Positions 42,837-51,502 of a DNA stretch of 64,000 bases are shown piece by piece. The stretch lies in the NCBI RefSeq assembly GCF_032051575.1, contig NZ_DAMBYD010000004.1, positions 270,164 to 334,163 of the forward strand, written 5' to 3'. The notes under the pieces are model-generated. The model was not told where the DNA came from, made no database searches, and saw nothing but the letters and a program-made list of their open reading frames with translations. Position 1 is the first letter of the stretch; the number at the start of each line of letters is the position of its first letter. This DNA is from Aminipila sp032051575. Its GTDB lineage: Bacteria > Bacillota > Clostridia > Peptostreptococcales > Anaerovoracaceae. Both the position numbers and the translations under genes were made by a program.

Positions 42837-43036
42837 GAAAGACTAAGACGGAGAGAGTAAGTGTTCAATTGAAAGTCGAAGCGAGTCAAGGCTGGTGAGA
42901 GCTTGATACGAGTAAAGGAACGACTGAAAATCACTCCTGAGTTGCAGACTGAAATAAGTAAGTTTTGACGGTTTTCCCCCGTTACAGGGAACGCGTATGT
43001 TAGTATGTTGTATGAGGTGGTATAGCAAAATGCTTT
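42837..43036 (+). ncRNA. T-box leader, probable isoleucine specifier
   Basis: The leader shows the AGAGAGTA (AGTA) element of Stem I at 42853-42860, the GAA side of the loop E motif at 42926-42928, CACTCCTGAG just after the specifier, and a T-box-like TGAGGTGGTATAGCA (43013-43027). The specifier reads ATC (42930-42932, Ile) if one base separates it from GAA and A follows it; AAT (42929-42931) is the alternative register. TGGT (43018-43021) would pair with the ACCA end of a tRNA with discriminator A, as expected for tRNA-Ile. It controls the oxoacid oxidoreductase operon. Confidence 0.88.
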
Positions 43037-43075
43037 AGGCTTTTGTCCTTTTACAAGGATAAAGGCCTTTTTTAT
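43037..43075 (+). terminator. T-box-controlled terminator
   Basis: AGGCTTTTGTCCTT pairs with AAGGATAAAGGCCT around TTAC and is followed by six T residues. It forms the OFF state that uncharged tRNA would relieve. Confidence 0.88.
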
Positions 43076-43131
43076 TTACATTTTAGCCAGAACATACGAA
43101 ATGATTAAGACATCTATGGAGGTATAGAAGA

Positions 43132-43713
43132 ATGGAAAAAAATACTGTAGAAATTCGTTGGCATGGTCGTGGAGGCCAGGGTGCAAAAACAGCTTGTTTA
43201 TTGCTTGCAGATGTGGCGTTTAATTCAGGTAAACATGTACAGGGATTTCCTGAATATGGTCCTGAAAGAATGGGGGCCCCAATTACTGCATATAATCGCA
43301 TAACAGATAAAAGATGTACAGTTCATTCGAATATTTATACTCCAGATTATGTGATTGTAGTAGATGAAACATTACTGGCAAGCGTAGATGTAACAAAGGG
43401 ACTGAAGGAAGATGGAGCTATTATAGTAAATAGCCAAAAGGATCCACAGGAACTGAGAAGCATGCTTGGTGATTTTAAAGGAAAGGTATGTTCTATAGAT
43501 GCAAGAAGAATCTCTGAGGAGACAATTGGAAAAAACATGCCAAATACACCAATGCTTGCAGCAGCAGTGAAAGTCAGCAAAGTAGTTGAGCAGGAGCAGT
43601 TTATAATAGATATGGAAAATTCATTACGTCATAAATTTGCCACAAAGCCTCAAGTAGTATCAGGCAACATGGAGGCACTTAGGATGTCTATGGAGGAGGT
43701 TAAGGTAGGTTAA
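43132..43713 (+). CDS. 2-oxoacid:ferredoxin oxidoreductase, gamma subunit
   Basis: A 193-residue protein of the POR_N/gamma type: EIRWHGRGGQGAKTACLLLAD, GFPEYGPERMGAPITAYNRI, VIVVDETLLASVDVTKGL and NTPMLAAAVKV. It is the catalytic gamma subunit of the four-subunit CoA-dependent oxidoreductase that decarboxylates a 2-oxoacid to acyl-CoA and reduces ferredoxin. It is first in the gamma-delta-alpha-beta operon behind a T-box; the Ile-like specifier favours a branched-chain 2-oxoacid over pyruvate, but that is inference. Confidence 0.92.
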   Translation: MEKNTVEIRWHGRGGQGAKTACLLLADVAFNSGKHVQGFPEYGPERMGAPITAYNRITDKRCTVHSNIYTPDYVIVVDETLLASVDVTKGLKEDGAIIVNSQKDPQELRSMLGDFKGKVCSIDARRISEETIGKNMPNTPMLAAAVKVSKVVEQEQFIIDMENSLRHKFATKPQVVSGNMEALRMSMEEVKVG

Positions 43714-44015
43714 TGAAGAAGGCAGCAGAAATAAATGAACATACGCCCTGGCAGGAACTAACGCCTGGGGCTGAAATATATGAACCAGCCACTTCAAAGC
43801 TGGTAAATACAGGGGACTGGAGAACAATGGTCCCTGTTTTCTTAAATGACAAGTGCAAACATTGTTTGCTTTGTGTACCCTTTTGCCCAGATAGTTCAAT
43901 CCCAGTAAAGGACGGCAAAAGAGGCGAATTTGATTTAATGCATTGTAAAGGTTGTGGTATATGTTATAAAGTATGTCCTTTTGATGCCATTGAATTTGTA
44001 AGGGAGGAGAAGTAA
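43713..44015 (+). CDS. 2-oxoacid:ferredoxin oxidoreductase, delta (ferredoxin) subunit
   Basis: A 100-residue protein with two complete 4Fe-4S motifs, CKHCLLCVPFCP (about 50) and CKGCGICYKVCP (about 76). It carries electrons from the thiamine diphosphate site to soluble ferredoxin. Its start shares one base with the stop codon of the gamma subunit, and its own stop shares one base with the next start, so the operon is tightly coupled. Confidence 0.93.
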   Translation: MKKAAEINEHTPWQELTPGAEIYEPATSKLVNTGDWRTMVPVFLNDKCKHCLLCVPFCPDSSIPVKDGKRGEFDLMHCKGCGICYKVCPFDAIEFVREEK

Positions 44016-45277
44016 TGGCTATTAGAGATAGATTATCAGGCAATGAAGCAGTAGCAATCGCTATGAGACAAATTAATCCAGATGTAATGGGCGCTTTTCC
44101 CATCACACCATCCACAGAAATACCTCAATATTTCTCTTCTTATGTTGCAAATGGTCTTGTAGATACGGAGTTTGTAGCAGTAGAGTCTGAACATAGCGCA
44201 ATGTCGACTTGTATTGCGGCTGAAGCAGCAGGAGGCAGAGCTATTACAGCAACGTCTTCTTGCGGTATGGCACTTATGTGGGAACTCTTATATGTGGCTT
44301 CCTCTTCAAGGCTGCCTGTGACTATGGCACTTGTAAACCGAGCATTAACGGGTCCTATAAATATTAATAATGATCATTCAGATTCTATGGGGGCAAGAGA
44401 TGCAGGCTGGATTCAGATTTATTCAGAAACCAATCAGGAGGCCTATGATAACTTTATACAAGCTATGCCCATAGGTGAAAATAAATCAGTAAGACTTCCA
44501 GTAATGGTTTGTCAGGATGGCTTCATAACAAGCCATGCAGTAGAAAATATGGAACTGATTGAAGATGAAAAGGTAAAAGCTTTTGTGGGGGAATATGAAC
44601 CTGAAAATTATTTGTTAAAAAAGGAGAACCCATTGGCTGTAGGCCCTTATGGAATATCCGCTTATTATATGGAATTTAAAAAACAGCAGGCAGAAGCCAT
44701 GAAGAATGCTAAAAATGTTATTTTAGAAGTAGCTGCAGAGTTTGAAAAATTAACAGGCAGGAAATATGGATTCTTTGAAGAGTTCATGATGGAGGATGCA
44801 GAAGCAGCTATTGTAATCATCGGTTCAAGTGCAGGTACCGGTAAAGCAGCCGTTGATATACTAAGACAGCAGGGAAAGAAGGTAGGGCTTATAAAGCTTC
44901 GTGTATTCAGACCTTTCCCTATGGAGGAATTAGCAAGAGCATTAGCACATATTAGAGCGGTAGCTGTAATGGATAAAGCAGAAAGCTTTTCAACAGCAGG
45001 TGGCCCATTATTTGCGGAGACCCGCTCAGCTCTGTATGACTTAGAAAACAGACCTAAAGCTATAAACTATGTATATGGACTTGGGGGCAGAGATATCACG
45101 GTAGAGGACTTTGAACATATATATGATGAATTGTTTAAGATAGTGGACTCTGGAAAAACAGGAGAAGTATACAGACATATAGGACAAAGAGAAGCAGATG
45201 ATACTGAAAAGAAGATAATATATGAGAAGTATCAGCTGGAGAACAACAACTGGAGGTGGCAGAGCAATGTCTTATAA
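44015..45277 (+). CDS. 2-oxoacid:ferredoxin oxidoreductase, alpha subunit
   Basis: A 420-residue protein. The pyrimidine-binding domain of TPP enzymes shows GNEAVAIAMRQINPDVMGAF, PITPSTEIPQYFSSYV, ESEHSAMSTCIAAEAAGGRA and TATSSCGMALMWELLY. The transketolase C-like domain (about 260-400) includes VIIGSSAGTGKAAVDIL and KLRVFRPFPMEELARAL. Together with the beta subunit it forms the active site. It overlaps the beta gene by 11 bases. Confidence 0.93.
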   Translation: MAIRDRLSGNEAVAIAMRQINPDVMGAFPITPSTEIPQYFSSYVANGLVDTEFVAVESEHSAMSTCIAAEAAGGRAITATSSCGMALMWELLYVASSSRLPVTMALVNRALTGPININNDHSDSMGARDAGWIQIYSETNQEAYDNFIQAMPIGENKSVRLPVMVCQDGFITSHAVENMELIEDEKVKAFVGEYEPENYLLKKENPLAVGPYGISAYYMEFKKQQAEAMKNAKNVILEVAAEFEKLTGRKYGFFEEFMMEDAEAAIVIIGSSAGTGKAAVDILRQQGKKVGLIKLRVFRPFPMEELARALAHIRAVAVMDKAESFSTAGGPLFAETRSALYDLENRPKAINYVYGLGGRDITVEDFEHIYDELFKIVDSGKTGEVYRHIGQREADDTEKKIIYEKYQLENNNWRWQSNVL

Positions 45278-46196
45278 TTTTAAAAAGGAAATGGAAAAGC
45301 AGGAGAGACTTGCTGGAGGCCATAGACTATGTGCAGGGTGCGGAGCCTCAATTGCTGTCAGGGGGGTTTTAAGAGCATTAGAACCAGAAGACAGAGTTGT
45401 TGTAACAAATGCTACAAGTTGTCTTGAAGTATCAACGTACTTATACCCATATACAGCTTATGAGGATAGTTATATACATAGTGCATTTGAAAATGCCGGA
45501 GCTACATGTGGTGGTGTAGAAACTGCTTATCGTGTACTGAAAAAGAGAGGCAAGATAGATGAGAACTTTAAGTTTATAACTTTTGGCGGGGATGGTGGTA
45601 CGTATGATATAGGGCTTCAATCATTATCAGGGGCTATGGAGCGTGGACATGATATGGTCTATGTATGTTATGATAATGAAGCCTATATGAATACTGGCAT
45701 TCAGCGTTCATCTGCAACGCCAAGATTCGCAGATGCTACTACAACACCAGTAGGGAACCGTTCTTATGGAAAAATCCAAAACAAAAAGAACCTGACTGAA
45801 ATCATTGCTGCCCACAATGTACCTTACGCAGCGCAGACTACATTCATTGGAAATTTTAAGGACCTTCATGAAAAGGCACATAAGGCTATATATACGGAAG
45901 GACCTTGTTTTTTAAATATATTATCACCATGTCCAAGGGGATGGAGATACGAAATGGAAGACATGGCTGAAATCTGTCAACTGGCAGTGGATACTTGCGT
46001 ATGGCCCTTGTATGAAATTGAAGAGGGAATATGGAAGCTAACTTATGAGCCAAAGAAAAAGCTGCCGGTAGAAGAATTTCTAAAGAAACAGGGCAGATTC
46101 AAACATATGTTCTCAAAAGACAATGAATGGATGATTGAAGATGCACAGCAGTATGTTGATAAGCAGTGGGAAAAACTGCTTTCCAGATGTAAATAG
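45267..46196 (+). CDS. 2-oxoacid:ferredoxin oxidoreductase, beta subunit (TPP-binding)
   Basis: 309 residues from ATG 45267 (GGAGGTGG upstream; the in-frame ATG at 45222 has no site). Cluster-ligand cysteines are in HRLCAGCGASIAVRGVL. The TPP-Mg motif is FGGDGGTYDIGLQSLSGAME followed by VCYDNEAYMNTG. ILSPCPRGW carries the conserved Cys. It binds thiamine diphosphate and a 4Fe-4S cluster. A terminator follows 17 bases after the stop. Confidence 0.93.
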   Translation: MSYNFKKEMEKQERLAGGHRLCAGCGASIAVRGVLRALEPEDRVVVTNATSCLEVSTYLYPYTAYEDSYIHSAFENAGATCGGVETAYRVLKKRGKIDENFKFITFGGDGGTYDIGLQSLSGAMERGHDMVYVCYDNEAYMNTGIQRSSATPRFADATTTPVGNRSYGKIQNKKNLTEIIAAHNVPYAAQTTFIGNFKDLHEKAHKAIYTEGPCFLNILSPCPRGWRYEMEDMAEICQLAVDTCVWPLYEIEEGIWKLTYEPKKKLPVEEFLKKQGRFKHMFSKDNEWMIEDAQQYVDKQWEKLLSRCK

Positions 46197-46212
46197 TGTA
46201 TAGTGTTATGAA

Positions 46213-46260
46213 AACCCCCTAATTTGCAAGTATAATATTGCTAATCAGGGGGTTCGTTTT
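46213..46260. terminator. Terminator after the oxoacid oxidoreductase operon
   Basis: AACCCCCT pairs with AGGGGGTT; inner pairing ATT/AAT and GCAA/TTGC extends the stem. TTCGTTTT follows. Confidence 0.85.
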
Positions 46261-46292
46261 ATTTGAATTATGTACGTTTTCTTTTATAATGA

Positions 46293-47708
46293 TTAATTTG
46301 AGTTAATTAATTGATCCAGATTCTCAAAGAAAGATTTTTGTGAGAAATGTTCCTCATAATACTCACGAGAGGCATCCGCATATTCTTCCCGCTCAGCTGG
46401 ATTTAAGTTTATAAATCGTATAATATTTCGAGCCAAAGCTTCATAATTTTCAGAAGGACCTACAAATCCACAACGTGCCTCAGTTATTACTCGGGAGGTC
46501 TCCCCATCAATAGCCGCCACAATTGGCTTCCCATAAGCCAAATAATTTTGCACCTGTTCATGCAGAGTGTAAGATGTAAATTCATCCTTTTTTAAGGTTA
46601 CAAGGAAAGCATCTGTCAAATCATAAAAACTAGGAAGTTCTCTTAATTGGTGTGCACCATAAAATATAAGGTTTTTATTAGTTAATTCTAAAGATGCAGC
46701 CAAATCTATTATTTTATTGTACGAAGAACCATCACCAACTATATGAAATACTGGGTTATATCCTTTTTTCAATACTAAACTGCAGGCATTTAATATGGTT
46801 TCTACACTTTGTATTTCCTCTACATTTCCAGCAAATAAAAAGTTTGTTTCCCTATGATTTTCTGGAATCACACTTTGTGAAACTTCATTTTCAACGTTAG
46901 CAACGGATTCTACTTCACTAACAGTTTCCGTTTCGCTTTTAGGCTCTTGTAGATTTTTTTCTTTATTCTTTTTTCTTAAGAATAACTGCTCAGCATAAAT
47001 GGGAAGGTAATGAAAGGTTTTACTTATTTTTAATTTCTCTGTAAAATACTTTTCAAAGTTATGCGAACTAATCCATATTTCTTCCGCTTGGGAATAAATA
47101 TGTTTACTAAGTAACTTCATACCTAAATATATAGGGCTAAATTTCGAAACTCCAAATAAAACAATACTTGCTGGCCACAAATCAAAACAGTATATGTAAA
47201 TCGGTATATTTATTTCAATTTGATTTCTAAAAGTTATAGCAGGTAATGCCATGGTAACCGGGGAATATTGAAATACTATGATTTTGTCAAAGTTATATTC
47301 ACTAGAGTCTTCACAACCCTTTTCTAGGTCATTTTTATACATCTGTGCCATAGCAGAGGCTACATTATTACCTTCATTAATAAAACTTAGATAATTTTTA
47401 ACTAGATTTTTTTTCCCTTTTAATCTGGGGCGTAAATTAACCCGTATAACTTTAACGCCATGTATATTTTCTACATAGGCATTTAAATTACTGTCATAAT
47501 GAAGGCCTGTAGAACGAAGTTTTATACCGGACTGTTCAATTTTCTCTAATTCTTCCCAATTATAACCAATATGTATTTCCCCTTGAGGATAATTTGGAAG
47601 ACCGGTTAAAACCGTCACTTCATGACCTTTCCCTGCCAAATTAAAACAAACATCATTTATTTGGAATTGCTCAGGATAAAAATATTGGCAAACAACTAAT
47701 AGTTTCAA
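46293..47708 (-). CDS. Glycosyltransferase family 4 (WcaI-like)
   Basis: A 471-residue GT-B enzyme. The N-terminal domain shows VVCQYFYPEQFQINDVCFNL, GHEVTVLTGLPNYPQGEIH and DLWPASIVLFGV. The C-terminal domain has FLFAGNVEEIQSVETIL (about 290), FHIVGDGSSYNKI, ELPSFYDLTDAFLVTLK and YLAYGKPIVAAIDGETSRVI with the acceptor Glu region. An acidic, low-complexity insertion (about residues 240-290, ETETVSEVESVANVENEVS) lies between the two domains. It probably builds a surface polysaccharide, but no other sugar genes adjoin it. Confidence 0.88.
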   Translation of the reverse strand: MKLLVVCQYFYPEQFQINDVCFNLAGKGHEVTVLTGLPNYPQGEIHIGYNWEELEKIEQSGIKLRSTGLHYDSNLNAYVENIHGVKVIRVNLRPRLKGKKNLVKNYLSFINEGNNVASAMAQMYKNDLEKGCEDSSEYNFDKIIVFQYSPVTMALPAITFRNQIEINIPIYIYCFDLWPASIVLFGVSKFSPIYLGMKLLSKHIYSQAEEIWISSHNFEKYFTEKLKISKTFHYLPIYAEQLFLRKKNKEKNLQEPKSETETVSEVESVANVENEVSQSVIPENHRETNFLFAGNVEEIQSVETILNACSLVLKKGYNPVFHIVGDGSSYNKIIDLAASLELTNKNLIFYGAHQLRELPSFYDLTDAFLVTLKKDEFTSYTLHEQVQNYLAYGKPIVAAIDGETSRVITEARCGFVGPSENYEALARNIIRFINLNPAEREEYADASREYYEEHFSQKSFFENLDQLINSN

Positions 47709-47806
47709 AAGGTTTCCTCCTATAGATATCTGTAATAAACTTAGCCACAGTCATTGAATGGCCATAGCTAAGTTTAAATTTATTTAGGAATGTTTAGTTT
47801 TATAAA

Positions 47807-48916
47807 TTATTTTAATGCATCTGGATTTAAGCACTGAAGTTCAGGAAGAACAAATAGGCCATCTTTTCTTACAAGAACATCATCAAAATAGATTTCACCG
47901 CCACCGTATTCTGGACGTTGAATCATTACCAAATCCCAATGAACAGCAGACCCGTTTCCATTAGGCGCATCTTCATAAGATTGTCCTGGCGTTAAGTGGA
48001 AAGAGCCTGCAATCTTTTCATCAAACAAAGTATCCTTCATAGGATTAAGAACATAAGGATTAACGCCGATTGCAAATTCTCCGAAGTACCTTGCGCCTTT
48101 ATCCGTATCAAGAATTTCATTAATTTTTTTATCACTGTTCGAAGTAGCTTTAATAATCTTTCCGTCTTTTATTTCAAACACGATGTTTTCATAGGTGAAT
48201 CCCATTTCTTCAGATGGAGTATTGTAAGAGATAATACCGTTCATGGAATCCTTTACAGGTGCGGTATAAACTTCTCCATCAGGAATGTTTCTTTCTCCAG
48301 AGCATTTAACTGCAGGTATCCCCTTAATAGAGAAAGTTAGGTCAGTTCCAGGACCTACAATGTGGACTTTATCTGTCTTGTTCATTAATTCTACAAGAGG
48401 AGTCATGGCATCAGCCATTTTCTTATAATCCAGTGTGCAAACGTCAAAGTAGAAATCTTCAAAGGCTTCAAGACTTGTAGTTGCTAATTGAGCCATACTG
48501 TGATTAGGATAACGAAGAACAACCCACTTAGTATGGTTCACTCTTTCTTCTAATACTGGATGTAGAATCCTATTGTACATATTCATTTTTTCAGAAGGTA
48601 TATCTGACATTTCAGAAGTATTCAGTCCAGCTCGAATAGAGATATAGGCATCCATTCCTTCCATCTGTTTCATCTGGTATTTTTCCATAAACTTAATCTG
48701 CTCTTCGCTGCAGCCAAGTAATATTTCTCTATTTACTTCAGCATCTCTGATTTCGAAGTAGGGAAGACCTCCTTTGGCATAAATATCTTTAATAAGCTGT
48801 TTTACAAGAGGTTTAGTACATTCTCCCTCGTAATGTATAAAGACCTTTTCACCTGGTTTTACGTCACATGAGTAGTCTACCAATACGTTAGATAATTTTT
48901 TTATACGATGGTCCAT
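47807..48916 (-). CDS. Aminopeptidase, M29 family
   Basis: 369 residues. M29 (AmpS/AmpT-like) markers are LSNVLVDYSCDVKPGEKVFI, EIRDAEVNREILL, WVVLRYPNHSMAQLA, IVGPGTDLTFSIKGI, NIPDGEVYTAPVKDSMNGI, EFAIGVNPYV and SAVHWDLVMIQRPEYGGG, with the His, Asp and Glu residues that bind the metal pair. It removes N-terminal residues from peptides in the cytoplasm. Length is slightly short for the family (about 400). It is followed on the same strand by the glycosyltransferase after about 100 bases. Confidence 0.92.
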   Translation of the reverse strand: MDHRIKKLSNVLVDYSCDVKPGEKVFIHYEGECTKPLVKQLIKDIYAKGGLPYFEIRDAEVNREILLGCSEEQIKFMEKYQMKQMEGMDAYISIRAGLNTSEMSDIPSEKMNMYNRILHPVLEERVNHTKWVVLRYPNHSMAQLATTSLEAFEDFYFDVCTLDYKKMADAMTPLVELMNKTDKVHIVGPGTDLTFSIKGIPAVKCSGERNIPDGEVYTAPVKDSMNGIISYNTPSEEMGFTYENIVFEIKDGKIIKATSNSDKKINEILDTDKGARYFGEFAIGVNPYVLNPMKDTLFDEKIAGSFHLTPGQSYEDAPNGNGSAVHWDLVMIQRPEYGGGEIYFDDVLVRKDGLFVLPELQCLNPDALK

Positions 48917-49000
48917 TTATTTAATCTCCTTTTCTTTTGAGGTGGTTATTTCCAATAGCTATTATAACCCAATTTATGTAATATTAAAAGTTGAAGTTGA

Positions 49001-49816
49001 TTATACGAGTATAGTTTGAACTTCACTTAAAGAGACGCTGCCATCAATAGTTATTTTGGATATTTTATTGTTATCTTTTTCAATGGATGCAATTAGTTCA
49101 CCCGCAGGCTGGGAGACTGTGTAACGGTAAATTCCATCCGTATATTTTTGAGAAAGTGAAATACATAGAGCAGTTGTTCCAGAGGCACAACTGCCTTCAA
49201 AATAAGTAGTATCTACATCCCGAACATATACAACAGGAATCATATGTTTGATTTTAGTATTATAAAACATGATTCCCAGTGCAGCAGGATTTCGGGCGTT
49301 CATAATAGTTGTTTTTATTTCATCAAAAGTTTCTCTGCAGGCAGGGATGTCATTTAAAATAATATGCGTAATACCATCAAACTCTACTAATACAGCCTGA
49401 TTTAGATAACTAATTTCCTGTCCGTCAAGTATTTCTATATTTATGGGGTGGGGCATGGAAACTTCAGCATGGTTCAGGTTGGTATTTACTAATACGTCAA
49501 GAGGTTCAGGTGCACCACTTACTAAGACGCTTATCTTATTTACACCTGTAAGGCCTTGCCGTTTTGCAATTAAAAGGGCAAAACTTCTGGATGCATTGCC
49601 ACAGAACTCCAGTCCACTCATGGACATGGTTCCCTGAATATCATTCCCAAAGTTGATATCTTTTATGAAACATATTTGTTCTGCATTAAACTGGCTTATA
49701 CTTAAAAGTTTATTTGCTATATCGGCATACTGGGACTCAGGGATAAGGTTTAATACAAATATTGTTATATTTCCAGACGGATTAGCTATTACGATAGAAA
49801 CCTCATGTTTTTCCAT
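49001..49816 (-). CDS. CntK-like amino-acid racemase (DapF fold)
   Basis: A 271-residue protein with the two-lobe diaminopimelate-epimerase fold. The first catalytic Cys is in MSGLEFCGNASRSFA (about residue 73) and the second in FEGSCASGTTALCISLS (about 219). The details follow CntK, the histidine racemase of staphylopine synthesis, more than DapF: NPSGNITIFVLN at the N-terminus, EQICFIKD, VSGAPEPLDV, ALGIMFYNT, IPVVYVRDV and VSQPAGELIASI. DapF would normally have the GNGxR and ACGTG forms. No nicotianamine-synthase-like (CntL) or dehydrogenase (CntM) gene adjoins it, so the product is unknown. Spacing to the aminopeptidase gene is about 85 bases. Confidence 0.8.
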   Translation of the reverse strand: MEKHEVSIVIANPSGNITIFVLNLIPESQYADIANKLLSISQFNAEQICFIKDINFGNDIQGTMSMSGLEFCGNASRSFALLIAKRQGLTGVNKISVLVSGAPEPLDVLVNTNLNHAEVSMPHPINIEILDGQEISYLNQAVLVEFDGITHIILNDIPACRETFDEIKTTIMNARNPAALGIMFYNTKIKHMIPVVYVRDVDTTYFEGSCASGTTALCISLSQKYTDGIYRYTVSQPAGELIASIEKDNNKISKITIDGSVSLSEVQTILV

Positions 49817-49996
49817 AAGACAAACCTCCTTAAATATAATAATAAACTAAATATATCAGAAAATTATGGTAAAATCAAATGGTGCATGTGACTAACTCTT
49901 GAATTCCATAGTATAGCCATAATTTATCTTGAAATTTTTAGTATTAAGGATCAGATTGCAATAATATATTGTATTAGAATAAAGGGAGGTTTCAGT

Positions 49997-50575
49997 ATGA
50001 TATCGATTAAGCAATTAGATTTTTCTAGTATTCCAACAAGTCAAGTGGATTTGGTATTCGAATCAAGAACTATCTGGAGAGATTTGGCCACTTGGATTCA
50101 ATCATATTTAGTAAGTGTATTTGCTGGCTTTGGTAATCAAGATTCAATAGAAGTAAAATTAAAAGGGATTGCTTTAGAATTTGGGAATATTTTAAGTACA
50201 GTTTTTGGAGGAGAAATCGGAGAGCAATATGTTAATCTTATAACCAATTGGCTCAACACATTTAAATTATTGGTATCTTCACAAATAAATAGTGACATAA
50301 ATGCGGTTAATGGATACACAAAACAATTGTATGATGATATAGACCAGATTGCCATTTTCTTATCAAATATTAATCCATTCTGGATAGAAAATGAGTGGCA
50401 GGCTTTACTATATCGATTTAATGATATGATAATAGAAGAATTATCTGCATATATAAATAAACAATATACGATAGCCATAGAGTCATTTGACAGGCTTTTA
50501 AATCTTACTTCTATAATTGGGAACTATTATTCAAAGGGCTTACTTAATTATTTAACTTATTCAGGCAGAAAATAA
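49997..50575 (+). CDS. Helical protein of the family often mislabelled acetylglutamate kinase
   Basis: A 192-residue, almost all-helical protein with no signal peptide. The pattern of a W-R near the start (FESRTIWRDLATWIQSYL), an EFGNIL..VFGGEIGEQY segment, ADEIA-like DDIDQIAIFLSNINPFW and EWQALLYRFNDM matches a Bacillus/Clostridium family that databases often call acetylglutamate kinase. None of the kinase's nucleotide-binding motifs is present, so that name is not supported. Function is unknown. It has AGGGAGG upstream and is convergent with the Cys-rich gene pair. Confidence 0.65.
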   Translation: MISIKQLDFSSIPTSQVDLVFESRTIWRDLATWIQSYLVSVFAGFGNQDSIEVKLKGIALEFGNILSTVFGGEIGEQYVNLITNWLNTFKLLVSSQINSDINAVNGYTKQLYDDIDQIAIFLSNINPFWIENEWQALLYRFNDMIIEELSAYINKQYTIAIESFDRLLNLTSIIGNYYSKGLLNYLTYSGRK

Positions 50576-50629
50576 ATAGCCAACAAAAGTGATGTATAAT
50601 CCGGCTAAAAGAAGAATTGAATATTGGTA

Positions 50630-50662
50630 AAGGGCAAAGACAACAACTTAGCCTTTGCCCTT
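50630..50662. terminator. Bidirectional terminator between convergent genes
   Basis: AAGGGCAAAG (50630-50639) pairs perfectly with CTTTGCCCTT (50653-50662), with a 13-base loop. It ends the helical-protein gene and the convergent Cys-rich gene. Confidence 0.85.
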
Positions 50663-50685
50663 CATTATTACTTTACAACATTATC

Positions 50686-51450
50686 TTATTCTGTACAATG
50701 CACTGGACATCCTGGGGCGCCACCTGTATTAAACTGCTCCAGAGGTTCTTGATAATCTGGAGCTCCAGAGGTTCCTCCTATAGGAGAATCTGCAAGGAAT
50801 TGATTTGCATCTTCAATTGCCAGAAGGGCAAAAGAACAAACATCAACCCCATGTGCCTGAATATTTAAGGCGTTTAAATTAGCAGCTAATAGCTGTGCAT
50901 AAAGAGCTTGATATTGATTAGCAAAAGGAGGATTTGCCGGTGCTGGAGGTGATGGAGTATTTAAATTTAGTACAGCGCTTGAATTGGCTGTTGTAACTGT
51001 AAAACTAAGTCCCAAATTATTAATACCTAAGATGATTGAGCCACCAGCATTGGTTATTAATTGATTTGTAAAGGTCGGGTTACTTGCATAAAACCCAATT
51101 GAATGGGTACAAACTGTTGTTCCTAAGCATGCTCCTATATCAGGGACACCACACACAACCCCATTTTCCACTGCAGATGCAGTGGCAGAAAAAGTTAATG
51201 GTATTTGAACGCAAATATTTTGGCTTACTGTAAAGGAACAGCTGGGCTGCAAATCACCAGGGCAGCTACCAATTATTGGATTACCTACACAAAACGATGT
51301 GCTGGTTCCACTAACTAGGCTAGGCGTAATTATTACTGTACCTTGAACACATACGGTTTCATGCACGATACTTTGACATTCGCCTTCCTGATTAGGTTGA
51401 AGTGTAACCGCTTCCAATTCATTTTTATTACAATCAGTACAAACTGACAT
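50686..51450 (-). CDS. Cys-rich surface or spore-coat candidate, long paralogue
   Basis: A 254-residue protein without a classical signal peptide. It has many cysteines and a beta-rich composition. It contains CSFTVSQNICVQIPLTFSAT followed by VCGVPDIGAC, which parallels a stretch of the upstream neighbour (51503-51940). The central part is Pro/Asn/Ala-rich (NTPSPPAPANPPF) and the C-terminus is GGAPGCPVHC. The composition and pairing suggest a structural, disulfide-linked coat or exosporium protein; this is inference and no named domain is claimed. About 50 bases separate it from its paralogue. Confidence 0.6.
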   Translation of the reverse strand: MSVCTDCNKNELEAVTLQPNQEGECQSIVHETVCVQGTVIITPSLVSGTSTSFCVGNPIIGSCPGDLQPSCSFTVSQNICVQIPLTFSATASAVENGVVCGVPDIGACLGTTVCTHSIGFYASNPTFTNQLITNAGGSIILGINNLGLSFTVTTANSSAVLNLNTPSPPAPANPPFANQYQALYAQLLAANLNALNIQAHGVDVCSFALLAIEDANQFLADSPIGGTSGAPDYQEPLEQFNTGGAPGCPVHCTE

Positions 51451-51502
51451 ACTATTTCACACCTTTCAGTTATTTATTGATAGTACACATGCTTATGTTT
51501 CT

